NCBI GenBank assembly: GCA_005881435.1
Contig: VBHP01000048.1
Location: 1-42,936 of the forward strand
DNA length: 42,936 nt
Origin: Chloroflexota bacterium
GTDB lineage: Bacteria; Chloroflexota; Limnocylindria; P2-11E; CF-107
Direction of reading: 5' to 3'
Shown: positions 15,176 through 22,102 of the stretch, piece after piece
Numbering within the stretch: the first letter of the stretch is position 1
How the letters are laid out: every line of letters starts with the position of its first letter
The notes under the pieces: model-generated
The model's database searches: none
The model's input: the letters and a program-made list of their open reading frames with translations, nothing else
What the model was told of the DNA's origin: nothing
Program-made: the position numbers and the translations under genes

Positions 15176-15203
15176 GACCCCGCCGCGCGTGCGCGGCGGG
15201 GTC
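15176..15203. terminator. Rho-independent terminator after the pterin-like cassette
   Basis: A 13-bp GC-rich inverted repeat (GACCCCGCCGCGC and complement) with a 2-nt centre (4-nt loop in practice), followed by GTTCTGTCCT. It stands between the plus-strand glycosyltransferase and the minus-strand small membrane gene and may serve both. Confidence 0.85.
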
Positions 15204-15225
15204 GTTCTGTCCTAGCGCTCGAGAT

Positions 15226-15402
15226 TCAAGCTGCGAGCAGGCCGTCGAGAGCGGACCGCACGTTCACGTTCACGTTGAACACGTTCGGCCCGACGTACAG
15301 GAACAGGACCGCCAGAACGAGAATCAACAGGATCAGGCCGAACAGGACGCCTGCGCTGAAGCCCGAGCCGTCGTCGTGGTGGTCGTGGTCCCGCGATGTG
15401 AT
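15226..15402 (-). CDS. Small single-pass membrane protein with no standard start codon
   Basis: The frame encodes RDHDHHDDGSG, then one membrane helix (about FSAGVLFGLILLILVLAV) and the tail GPNVFNVNVNVRSALDGLLAA. The pattern is clearly protein-like: acidic/His head, hydrophobic core, Asn-Val tail, high-GC third positions. Between the upstream in-frame TAG and the coding part there is no ATG, GTG or TTG. The only candidate near the expected place is ATC at 15402 (giving ITSRDHDHHD, 58 codons). CATGCT, the same hexamer as the -10 of mraZ, lies 12-17 nt upstream on this strand. Either a rare ATC start, or a base error in the sequence. The overlapping Thr-rich frame is an artefact. Confidence 0.6.
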   Translation of the reverse strand: MTSRDHDHHDDGSGFSAGVLFGLILLILVLAVLFLYVGPNVFNVNVNVRSALDGLLAA

Positions 15403-15498
15403 CGAACGCTAAGCATGCAGCCGTCGTGCCATGCTCGGTCGTCCAGCGAGCGTCCCATTCTTGGGTACAGCGCCGCTACATAACCTCGGTAATTGGCG

Positions 15499-15984
15499 TT
15501 AGGGCGCCTCGGTGTTCCGCTCTTCTCGAACGTTTTGTGCCGCCGCATCGGAGAGGAGGCGCCGCACCCGCGCCCGCTCCGCCGCTGGGACTTTCACTGT
15601 CACCAGCACATCGCCGCGCTCGACCCGCTGCTCGTAGCGCTCGGGATCTTTGGCCGGCAACAGCTTTCCGGCCAATGCACCGACGAGGAGTCCGGCCATC
15701 GCGCCAACGATCGCCCACGGCACGAGGCTGCTGGGGCTGCTCTTGTACGCGTCCTGGCCCGGGACTAAGAGCAGCAAGACGACCCCCGTGACGGCACCGA
15801 GCAGCGTCATCGGAATGACCAGTTGTCGCGCCCGCGTTCCCACCACCTCGCGCGATCGGCGTGGATCGTTGATGACGCCGACACGTTCCGGCGCGATCCC
15901 GTCGGCCTCGAGACGCCGCACGGCGCGGAGCGCGGCCGTCTCATCGGCGAACACGCCGATCTCGGTCTCGATGTTCTCGGCCAT
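15499..15984 (-). CDS. General-stress-type membrane protein (two-helix, ferredoxin-like head)
   Basis: 161 residues from ATG 15984 (MAENIETEIGVFADETAALRAVRRLEADG), with a GCGGAG site 9 nt upstream. The N-terminal 45 residues look like the GSP17M/YflT-type ferredoxin-like head (xxGVFxDxxxAxxAVxxLxxxGI). Two membrane helices follow (about 55-74 and 87-108), the second with small residues (GAMAGLLVGALAGKLL) typical of glycine-zipper packing. The C-terminal part (VERGDVLVTVKVP, then RARVRRLLSDAAA) is a second half of the ferredoxin-like fold. Proteins of this type are stress-induced; the activity is unknown. The longer upstream frame is inside the topoisomerase gap and unlikely. Confidence 0.8.
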   Translation of the reverse strand: MAENIETEIGVFADETAALRAVRRLEADGIAPERVGVINDPRRSREVVGTRARQLVIPMTLLGAVTGVVLLLLVPGQDAYKSSPSSLVPWAIVGAMAGLLVGALAGKLLPAKDPERYEQRVERGDVLVTVKVPAAERARVRRLLSDAAAQNVREERNTEAP

Positions 15985-16034
15985 ACACCGGCTCCGCGCA
16001 GACAGCGTGCCAGCCGGGGTCAGTCGGCGAAAGG

Positions 16035-17108
16035 TCAGGCGGCGTGCCGTAACGAGGAGCGCTCGTGCCGCTCGCGTCGCCGAAGCAAGGCCAGCAGCAA
16101 TCGCTCGTCGGCATCGAGGTCCTGTCTGGCACGCGCGCGCGGGACGCGAAGCTGGAACAGCGAACCGTCGGCGAACGACTCCACCGCGGCCGGATGCAGA
16201 TACGAGGCGCGACACACCGCCGGAGTATTGCCAAGAGCCTTCGCGACCCGTTCGATCACGGACTTCAGCTTTCGTTTGGCCTCGCGCTCCCCGCGCGCCC
16301 GGCCGTCCGCTCGCAACAGGCCCACCGCGATCGCCGAGCCCTGCCAGGTGCGGAAGTCCTTGGCGCTGAAGTCGTCGCCGGTCGCTTCACGCAGATAGCC
16401 GTTCACATCCGCGGATTCGACGGGCTGCGTCGCGCCCGACTCATCGAGATAGGCAAAGAGCTCTTGACCTGGAAGCTCCTGACAGCGGCGAACGATGCGC
16501 GCCAGGCGCGGATCGGTGACGCCGATCACATGGTCCTTACCGCTCTTGCCGCGAAAATGGAACTCGAGCCTCGGACCGTCGACATCGACGTGCTTTGTTC
16601 GCAGCGTTGTGAGTCCATACGAATGGTTCTCGCGCGCATACTCGACGTTTCCGACGCGCATTGCCGTGATGCGGAGGAGCTGCACCAGGGTCGCGAGAAC
16701 CTTCTCGCGCGGCAGCCCTTCCAACGCCAGATCGCGCCGCACCCGCTGACGCAGCCGAGGCAAGGCCTCGCCGAAGGCGATCATGCGGGCATACTTGCTA
16801 GCGTCGCGAACGGCGCGGAAGCGCGGGTGGTAGCGGTACTGTTTGCGACCCCTGGCGTCGCGACCGGTGGCCTGCAGATGCCCGCGCGCCGAGGCGCAGA
16901 TCCAGACGTCACGCCACGCCGGTGGGACGGCGAGCCTTCTGATCCGCGAGAGCTCATTACGGTCGCGCAAGACCGAGCCGTCCGGTCGCCGGTATCGGAA
17001 GCCTCTTCCGGCGCGCACGCGCCGGATGCCTGGCTGTCGATCGGTGCTATGGACCAGCCCCGCGGCCCTGGCGTCATGCAACGCGGCGGCCGGAGCCGAA
17101 ACGGTCAC
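16035..17108 (-). CDS. DNA topoisomerase IB
   Basis: 357 residues with the start placed at GTG 17108; ATG 17153 would add 15 residues. Bacterial poxvirus-like type IB topoisomerase: relaxes supercoils by a 3'-phosphotyrosine nick. Motifs in order: GIRRVRAGRGFRYR, PPAWRDVWIC, ATGRDARGRKQYRYHPRF, RITAMRVGNVEYARENHSYG, FRGKSGKDH, IVRRCQELPGQELFAYLDE, DFSAKDFRTWQGS and the active-site Tyr at about 303 in RASYLHP. All catalytic positions (Arg, Lys, Arg, His/Tyr) are present. The true start is uncertain since neither has a good Shine-Dalgarno; the GTG leaves 61 nt to the divergent plus-strand gene. Confidence 0.93.
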   Translation of the reverse strand: MTVSAPAAALHDARAAGLVHSTDRQPGIRRVRAGRGFRYRRPDGSVLRDRNELSRIRRLAVPPAWRDVWICASARGHLQATGRDARGRKQYRYHPRFRAVRDASKYARMIAFGEALPRLRQRVRRDLALEGLPREKVLATLVQLLRITAMRVGNVEYARENHSYGLTTLRTKHVDVDGPRLEFHFRGKSGKDHVIGVTDPRLARIVRRCQELPGQELFAYLDESGATQPVESADVNGYLREATGDDFSAKDFRTWQGSAIAVGLLRADGRARGEREAKRKLKSVIERVAKALGNTPAVCRASYLHPAAVESFADGSLFQLRVPRARARQDLDADERLLLALLRRRERHERSSLRHAA

Positions 17109-17169
17109 GGCGCTCGCGGTTGGCAAGGGGCATGCCGCTCGCGATATCGACATCAGCAGGAGGTGCAGG

Positions 17170-17406
17170 ATGCCCGAGACAAAACGCGATCCATCCGAGG
17201 ACCCCACACGCAGCATCGACCAGGATCTGCCTGAGTCGACAAGCCCCACGCCGCCGGCGAGCGTCAGCCCGGCCCAGGCCGGACCGGCCGCGGCTGCCGG
17301 GATGCCGGCGACGGGCGACTCGATCGCGGGCGCCGACGCGCCAAGCGAGGCGCAGATCGCTCTGGAGCGGGAGGTGAAGGAGACCCGGGCGCGCCCGCGG
17401 CGCTAG
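17170..17406 (+). CDS. Small disordered Pro/Ala-rich acidic protein
   Basis: 78 residues from ATG 17170, preceded by AGGAGGT (17158-17164 region) at a good distance. The chain starts MPETKRDPSEDPTRSIDQDL, continues with Ala/Pro/Ser/Gly-rich low complexity and ends in a charged helix (QIALEREVKETRARPRR). No domain is known. The stop interlocks with the stop of the sortase-like gene on the other strand at CTAG (17403-17406). It is divergent from topoisomerase IB. Confidence 0.65.
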   Translation: MPETKRDPSEDPTRSIDQDLPESTSPTPPASVSPAQAGPAAAAGMPATGDSIAGADAPSEAQIALEREVKETRARPRR

Positions 17407-17990
17407 GCGCGGATGGCAACGACGATGAACCGCGGGTAGGCGGGCGTCGGGCCGGTCGAGGTCTGGAGCGTGAGGCGATCGTCCGCCGTCGGCGCGACCC
17501 ATGACACGTCCGACGACGGAACGCTGGGGTGGATCTGCGACACCCGATAGTGCAGCGCGGTCCCGCCTCTGGTCAGGATCTCCACATCGTCCCCGACCAC
17601 GGCTTGCCACAGCGTCAGGAACATCCCGATCCGGGCGTGGGCGTAGATGAACGAATTGCCGCCGTTCCCCGGCACGGCGGTTCCCGGAAAGTGAAAAGCG
17701 GCTCCCTCCGGGGTGGACCCGGATCCACCCCCGCTCGGGACATCGCGCCCCACGTCCCCTTCTTCGATCGGCAGGTCGATCCCCAGACGCCGAATCACGA
17801 TCCGCATGCCCGCGACAGTCGGTGTCGCGCTGGGCGATCCCGACGCCATCGCGGTCGGGGCCGCCGACACCGAGGGCGGCAGTGTGCTCGTACCGGGCGG
17901 GGCGACGGCGGTCGTTGCCGGAGCGCAGCCCAGCACCAAGGTCAGGACGAGGACCAGCGGACGTACGGCCGGACGCATGGCGACCGACAT
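17403..17990 (-). CDS. Sortase-fold lipoprotein with Ser at the catalytic Cys position
   Basis: 195 residues from ATG 17990 (17978 also possible). Lipobox LVLGC places the lipidated Cys at residue 22, then a Ser/Thr/Pro-rich linker to about 60. The rest is a class D/E/F-like sortase domain: RIVIRRLGIDLPIEEGD, FHFPGTAVPGNGGNSFIYAH with H118 in YAHARIGMF, LTLWQAVVGDDVEI, and the end motif LTLQTSTGP ... PRFIVVAIRA. Sortases have TLxTC there; the Cys position is Ser 178 (codon TCG), while His118 and Arg187 remain. So transpeptidation of LPxTG-type substrates is doubtful. It is probably attached to the outer face of the membrane. Confidence 0.85.
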   Translation of the reverse strand: MSVAMRPAVRPLVLVLTLVLGCAPATTAVAPPGTSTLPPSVSAAPTAMASGSPSATPTVAGMRIVIRRLGIDLPIEEGDVGRDVPSGGGSGSTPEGAAFHFPGTAVPGNGGNSFIYAHARIGMFLTLWQAVVGDDVEILTRGGTALHYRVSQIHPSVPSSDVSWVAPTADDRLTLQTSTGPTPAYPRFIVVAIRA

Positions 17991-18142
17991 CCGCAAGCTG
18001 TATGCCCTACGCGTCACAGCGGGCGCTGCCCACCGTTTGCAGAATCACCGCATACTGAGCGGCTGGAAGGGACATCGAGGCACCCGACCCGTCGCGCAGG
18101 GCTCGGCAGAGAGAAACGCCCGGAAGGGAATGAGGAGGATCC

Positions 18143-18430
18143 ATGGCAAAGGCGATGACCAAGTCCCAGATCGCGCAGCACGTTTCGACGAAGATCGGTA
18201 TGAGCCGCAAGGACGCGGTTCGGACGCTCGAAGGGATCGCTGAGCTTGCCTACAAAGAGGCGAAGAACGGCTTCACGCTGCCCGGCATCGGCAAGCTCGT
18301 TCTCGTGAATCGAAAGGCGCGCATGGGCCGCAACCCGCGGACCGGCGAGCCGATCCAGATCCCCGCGAAGCGAGTGGTGAAGTTCCGCGTCGCGAAGGCG
18401 GCCAAGGACTCGATCCTCAACAAGCGCTAG
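18143..18430 (+). CDS. HU family DNA-binding protein
   Basis: 95 residues, the normal length. Small nucleoid protein that bends DNA as a dimer. N-terminal helices MTKSQIAQHVSTKIG and AVRTLEGIAELAYKE, then LPGIGKLVLVNRKARMGRNP with the DNA-clamping arm (GRNPRTGEPIQIPAKRVVKF). Start ATG 18143 has AGGAGG 5 nt upstream. Upstream 125 nt hold CATACT at 18051-18056 as a possible -10 without a matching -35, giving a long leader of about 85 nt. It is monocistronic as far as can be seen. Confidence 0.95.
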   Translation: MAKAMTKSQIAQHVSTKIGMSRKDAVRTLEGIAELAYKEAKNGFTLPGIGKLVLVNRKARMGRNPRTGEPIQIPAKRVVKFRVAKAAKDSILNKR

Positions 18431-18473
18431 TCCTCCTCCGGCAACGCAAGCGGTCGGCGTCCAGGCGGCGCGA

Positions 18474-18479
18474 TATTGT
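18474..18479 (+). promoter_or_regulatory. Putative -10 element of a leaderless transcript (amidase)
   Basis: TATTGT (4 of 6 to TATAAT) lies 8 nt before the GTG start at 18488. No Shine-Dalgarno is present in the gap. Confidence 0.4.
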
Positions 18480-18487
18480 TCGCGCCC

Positions 18488-19924
18488 GTGGACGCCGACT
18501 ACTTCTTCGACGATCTCCCCACGCTGGGCCGAATGCTGCGACGTCGCGCCCTCTCCTCGCTCGAGCTTACGCGGGGCTTTGTCGAGCGACTGAGAACGAT
18601 CGGCCCGCGCTACAACGCGCTGGCGGAGCTGACCGGCGACCTCGCCGAGCGCGAAGCGAGACGCGCGGACCGCGAGCTTGCGCGCGGCGTCGATCGTGGA
18701 CCGTTGCACGGCATCCCCTATGGCGCGAAGGATCTCCTCGACACGGCGGGGATAGCCACGCGCTGGGGCGCGCCGCCGTACCGCGATCGCATTCCTAGCG
18801 CTGACGCGACCGCGATTACGAAACTGCGTGAGGCCGGTGCGGTGTTGGTCGGGAAGCTCGCCATGGTCGAGCTCGCTGGAGGCGGCGGCTATCGCTATGC
18901 CTCAGCGTCGCTGCACGGTCCGGGCTTGAACCCGTGGAACGTCGGGCGATGGAGTGGGGGATCGTCGTCCGGTTCAGGTTCCGCCGTTGCCGCCGGCGTG
19001 GTGCCATTCGCGCTCGGCTCGGAAACGTGGGGATCGATCACGACGCCGTCGGCCTTCTGCGGGGTGAGCGGTCTACGACCGAGCCTCGGCGTCGTCAGCC
19101 GCGCCGGCGCGATGCCGCTGGCGTGGTCGATGGACAAGGTCGGACCAATGGCGCGCACCGCACACGACTGCGGCGTGATCCTGTCGGCGCTTGCCGGCAT
19201 CGATGCCGCGGATGCGACGACGACGGCGTGGTCCTACCGGCGATCGCGCCCGCGGTCGTTCAGGCTCGGGGTGCTCGCGGAGGACTTCGACGGCATACCC
19301 GAGATCGCGAATGCGTTCGAGAAGGCGCTGCGGGTCCTGCGCGGCGCGGGCATGCGCACGACGCGCATCCGGCTTCCGTCATACGACTACGCCGCGACGG
19401 CACGTGCGATCCTCAGCGCGGAGCAGGCGGCCGCGCACGAGGACTTCATCAGGAGCGGACGCCTCGATGAGCTCATCGACGAGGGACAGAAGGAGGGTTT
19501 GCGCGCGTCGCTGCAGCAACCGAACATCGAATACGCGCGCGCCATGGAGCGCCGGCTCTCGATCACGCGCGAGCTGCGCGCGCTCTTCGGAAAGGTCGAT
19601 GCGCTGGTGGGACCGACGCTTGTTGCCGAAGCGCCGACGCTCGATACCGACCTGCGGCAGATGCGCCGCGGCATCGGGCCGGCCGTGTTCGGCGCGGTCG
19701 CCGGTCTGCCCGGAATTTCGGTGCCGATGGGCTTCGGACTGCACGGCATGCCGCTCGGCCTGTCCATTACCGGCGACTTGTTCGCCGAGGCGACGATCGT
19801 CGCGATTGCCTCGGCGTATCAGCGCGATACCGATTGGCACGAGCGCCGTCCGACCACGAATGTCAAGCACCCGAGTTCGTCTACTGAAACGCCAACGAAG
19901 CTCAGTTTTAGCGCCTCGCGGTGA
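18488..19924 (+). CDS. Amidase-signature enzyme
   Basis: 478 residues from GTG 18488 (VDADYFFDDLP); TTG 18476 is an alternative 4 codons earlier. Amidase signature family with the Ser-cisSer-Lys triad: K81 in GAKDLLDTAG, cis-Ser in GGSSSGSGS (about 160), nucleophile Ser183 in GSETWGSI. PLHGIPYGAKD is the typical entry. Hydrolyses or transfers amides; GatA is an alternative, but gatC/gatB are absent nearby and the motif GSETWGSI differs from GSDTGGSIR in having Trp for Gly, so an amide hydrolase is more likely. The family includes exported and cytosolic types; no signal peptide here. Confidence 0.88.
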   Translation: MDADYFFDDLPTLGRMLRRRALSSLELTRGFVERLRTIGPRYNALAELTGDLAEREARRADRELARGVDRGPLHGIPYGAKDLLDTAGIATRWGAPPYRDRIPSADATAITKLREAGAVLVGKLAMVELAGGGGYRYASASLHGPGLNPWNVGRWSGGSSSGSGSAVAAGVVPFALGSETWGSITTPSAFCGVSGLRPSLGVVSRAGAMPLAWSMDKVGPMARTAHDCGVILSALAGIDAADATTTAWSYRRSRPRSFRLGVLAEDFDGIPEIANAFEKALRVLRGAGMRTTRIRLPSYDYAATARAILSAEQAAAHEDFIRSGRLDELIDEGQKEGLRASLQQPNIEYARAMERRLSITRELRALFGKVDALVGPTLVAEAPTLDTDLRQMRRGIGPAVFGAVAGLPGISVPMGFGLHGMPLGLSITGDLFAEATIVAIASAYQRDTDWHERRPTTNVKHPSSSTETPTKLSFSASR

Positions 19925-19942
19925 TATCGTGAAACCCCGGAA

Positions 19943-20314
19943 ATGAACGTCCTGCGCTGGCTTCGCGACCAGGCAAAAGGGTACGACTGCAACGTCTGCG
20001 GTCAGAACCACAGCAAGTCCGACATCCGCGTTCTGGGTCGTCTCGAGTCGGCCTGGATCGTGCGCGTGACGTGCTCTCGCTGCCAGACCAGCTTCAAGTT
20101 GCTTGTCGTCGTCGATGAGGCGCTGGCAGCGGTTGCCGAGGCGAAGCCCGTTCCGGCCGGGACCGCGTCGCGGCGAACGCGCGATCGACGCGTCCCAGTG
20201 TCGGCCGACGAGGTGCTGGATGCACACGAATTTCTCCGCACCTATGGCGGCGACATCAAGGCGCTGTTCCGGCGCCAACGGGCTGGCGCAGCGACCGTTC
20301 CCGAGAGCGAATAG
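19943..20314 (+). CDS. Zinc-ribbon protein of unknown function
   Basis: 123 residues from ATG 19943. Two CxxC knuckles (YDCNVCGQNHS at about 15-25 and VTCSRCQTSF at about 43-52) form a zinc ribbon in the N-terminal half. The C-terminal half has an Arg-rich linker (about 75-83) and VSADEVLDAHEFLRTYGGDI followed by KALFRR, which is a recurrent tail in proteins with small zinc ribbons. TATCGT (19925-19930) 12 nt upstream could be a -10; no Shine-Dalgarno apart from GGAAATG. I know no name for it. Lies 18 nt after the amidase stop. Confidence 0.75.
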   Translation: MNVLRWLRDQAKGYDCNVCGQNHSKSDIRVLGRLESAWIVRVTCSRCQTSFKLLVVVDEALAAVAEAKPVPAGTASRRTRDRRVPVSADEVLDAHEFLRTYGGDIKALFRRQRAGAATVPESE

Positions 20315-20347
20315 CTCGCGGCGGCGTCGCGCAGGCGCGTGCTTGCA

Positions 20348-20353
20348 TACAAT
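20348..20353 (+). promoter_or_regulatory. Putative -10 element upstream of fabH
   Basis: TACAAT (5 of 6 to TATAAT) 31 nt before the fabH ATG, leaving a leader with a proper GGAGAGGGAG ribosome binding site. No good -35. Confidence 0.45.
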
Positions 20354-20384
20354 CGACCGCCGCTGACACCTCCGGAGAGGGAGC

Positions 20385-21509
20385 ATGGCTGGGCTGAATG
20401 CCGTGATCACCGGATGGGGCTTCTACGTGCCGCCCCGGCGGGTGACGAACACCGACATCGAGCACCTGTTGCTTGAGACCCGCCAGAAGCGCGGCCAATC
20501 CGTCGACCCCGGGCGCGACCTGACCAACGACGCCTGGATCACGGAGCGGACGGGCATCAAAGAGCGACGGTTCGCCGGCGAGGGCGAGTTCACCTCGACG
20601 ATGTCGGCAAAGGCCGCACGCCGCGCGCTGGAGCGCGCGGGTCTGGGGCCACGCGACATCGACTTCATCATCGTCGCGACGGCCTCGCCCGATTACCTGT
20701 TTCCGTCCACGGCGGCGCTGATCCAGAACGAGCTCGGCGCCAATCGCGCGGGCGTCATCGATCTGGAGGCGGCCTGCACGGGATTCCTGTACGGCCTTGC
20801 CGTCGCCCGCGGGTTGATCATCGCCGGCACCGCACGCACGGTGCTGCTCGTCGGTGCCGAGACGCTGTCGCGCTTTCTCGATTTTGGCGATCGCGGCACC
20901 TCCGTCCTCTTCGGCGATGGCGCCGGCGCCGTCGTGATCGAGGCTTCGAACGCCAGCGTCGGCATCGAGAGTGCCGTGCTTCGCGCCGACGGATCGAAGG
21001 CCGACCTGCTGCTGCTTCCAGGCGGCGGCTCGCGCAATCCCGCCTCCGGTGACAGCCAGAAGAACGGACTCCATTACATCAAGATGGCGGGCGCCGAGAC
21101 GTTCAAGCTCGCGGTGCAGATGATGAGCGAGGCCGCGGTGCAGGCGATCCAGGAGGCCGGGCTGCGACAGGAAGACATCGACCTGTTCGTGCCGCATCAA
21201 GCCAACGTGCGGATCATCGACGCCATCGCCAAGCGCTTGAAGCTTCCGGCCGAGAAGGTGTTCGTGAACATCCAGAAGTACGGCAACACCTCCGCCGCCT
21301 CGATCCCGATCGCGCTCTGCGAGGCGGTCGATGCCGGCAAGGTCAAGCGCGGCGACAAGCTGCTCTTCGTCGCCTTCGGCGGCGGATTTACCTGGGGCGC
21401 ATGCGTCACTGAGTGGTTCGGTCCCGTCGACGCCTACCGCCAGAAGTCGCTCGTCGGCCGCCTGCAGCGGGAGCTGGAGCAGCGCCTCGAGGAGATCGTC
21501 AACCGCTAG
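20385..21509 (+). CDS. fabH: 3-oxoacyl-ACP synthase III (FabH-type)
   Basis: 374 residues, longer than the usual 315-330. Condenses acyl-CoA starters with malonyl-ACP to begin fatty-acid synthesis. Catalytic triad: C131 in AACTGFLYGL, H271 in VPHQANVRI, N301 in YGNTSAAS. GFGGGFTWGAC-like C-terminal loop is AFGGGFTWGACVTEW. Extra length comes from an insertion of about 20 residues near residues 28-48 (LLLETRQKRGQSVDPGRD) and a C-terminal helix of about 30 (SLVGRLQRELEQRLEEIV). The ATG 20385 has GGAGAGGGAG. No other fab genes are next to it; dcw genes follow. Confidence 0.93.
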   Translation: MAGLNAVITGWGFYVPPRRVTNTDIEHLLLETRQKRGQSVDPGRDLTNDAWITERTGIKERRFAGEGEFTSTMSAKAARRALERAGLGPRDIDFIIVATASPDYLFPSTAALIQNELGANRAGVIDLEAACTGFLYGLAVARGLIIAGTARTVLLVGAETLSRFLDFGDRGTSVLFGDGAGAVVIEASNASVGIESAVLRADGSKADLLLLPGGGSRNPASGDSQKNGLHYIKMAGAETFKLAVQMMSEAAVQAIQEAGLRQEDIDLFVPHQANVRIIDAIAKRLKLPAEKVFVNIQKYGNTSAASIPIALCEAVDAGKVKRGDKLLFVAFGGGFTWGACVTEWFGPVDAYRQKSLVGRLQRELEQRLEEIVNR

Positions 21510-21576
21510 TTTCACGCGGTCAGCCGCGACCCCGGTGCGCAGTCAGCCGTCCTTTTCATTTCCCCCGTTCTCTCCC

Positions 21577-21605
21577 TTGACATCGCCCTAACTCGGGCGC
21601 ATGCT
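21577..21605 (+). promoter_or_regulatory. Sigma-70-type promoter of the dcw cluster
   Basis: Perfect -35 TTGACA (21577-21582), 17-nt spacer, -10 CATGCT (21600-21605; 3 of 6). Predicted start of transcription near 21612, directly before the MraZ operator. Confidence 0.75.
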
Positions 21606-21615
21606 GCCCGCCGCG

Positions 21616-21640
21616 TGGTGAATTGTGGGGACAGGTGGGG
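21616..21640 (+). promoter_or_regulatory. MraZ operator: three direct repeats 10 bp apart
   Basis: TGGTG, TGGGG and TGGGG at 21616-21620, 21626-21630 and 21636-21640, separated by 5-nt spacers (AATTG, ACAGG). Direct TGGGN repeats with 5-nt spacing in front of mraZ are the known binding pattern of MraZ. The position just after the promoter start implies autorepression, and shows that mraZ starts downstream of it. Confidence 0.85.
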
Positions 21641-21670
21641 AACCATCTGTCCACCAGAGACGGGGCCCTG

Positions 21671-22102
21671 TTGGAAGGCTTTTTCATTGGCGAATTCGCG
21701 CATTCTCTCGACGAGCGGGGGCGGCTCGCGATCCCGGCCAAGTTCCGGCCGCGCTTCAAGGAAGGCGCGGTCGTGACCCGGTGGCTGGAGAAATCGCTGG
21801 CGGTCTTTCCCACGAAGCGCTTCGCCGAGCTGCAGCGAAAGGTCGCCGAGCTCCCAGTCTCACGCGGCAACGCCCGCCAGTTCACACGCTTCCTGATGAG
21901 CGGCGCCCACGATGACGAGCCGGATGGGCAGGGGCGGATCGTCCTGCCGCAGCACCTCCGCGAGTACGCCGGCGTGGCGAATGAGGCCATCGTGGTAGGC
22001 GCGAATGACCACCTCGAGATCTGGTCGCCGAAGAACTGGCGCGACTACATCGCGGACACCGAGGGCTCCATGGCGGAGCGCCTTGCGGACCTCGGAATCT
22101 AG
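21671..22102 (+). CDS. mraZ: Transcriptional regulator MraZ
   Basis: 143 residues starting at TTG 21671 (MEGFFIGEFAHSLDERGRLA), matching the family length. Forms a ring of dimers with two AbrB-like DNA-binding halves; first half FAHSLDERGRLAIPAKFR, second half GAHDDEPDGQGRIVLPQHLR. It represses its own dcw operon through the repeats at 21616-21640. The longer frame reaching TTG 21623 would put the coding region inside that operator, so I reject it. There is no strong Shine-Dalgarno before TTG 21671 (GACGGGG is weak). Overlaps rsmH by 20 nt. Confidence 0.93.
   Translation: MEGFFIGEFAHSLDERGRLAIPAKFRPRFKEGAVVTRWLEKSLAVFPTKRFAELQRKVAELPVSRGNARQFTRFLMSGAHDDEPDGQGRIVLPQHLREYAGVANEAIVVGANDHLEIWSPKNWRDYIADTEGSMAERLADLGI

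Noticed and set aside
15333-15548. 71-codon minus-strand frame with a poly-Thr run
   Set aside because: The other frame over the same bases encodes a convincing membrane helix; the Thr run comes from ACG repeats read off-frame.
18037-18056. TTGCAG and CATACT as a promoter of HU
   Set aside because: The spacing is only 8 nt, far from 16-18; only the -10 alone could be real.
20256-21515. 419-codon minus-strand frame opposite fabH
   Set aside because: Mirror of a well-supported gene; composition (Arg/Gly/Asp-rich, no motif) is typical of antisense frames in GC-rich DNA.
21623-21670. Longer start of mraZ at TTG 21623 or GTG 21635
   Set aside because: It would place the coding start inside the MraZ operator and adds residues not found in the family.
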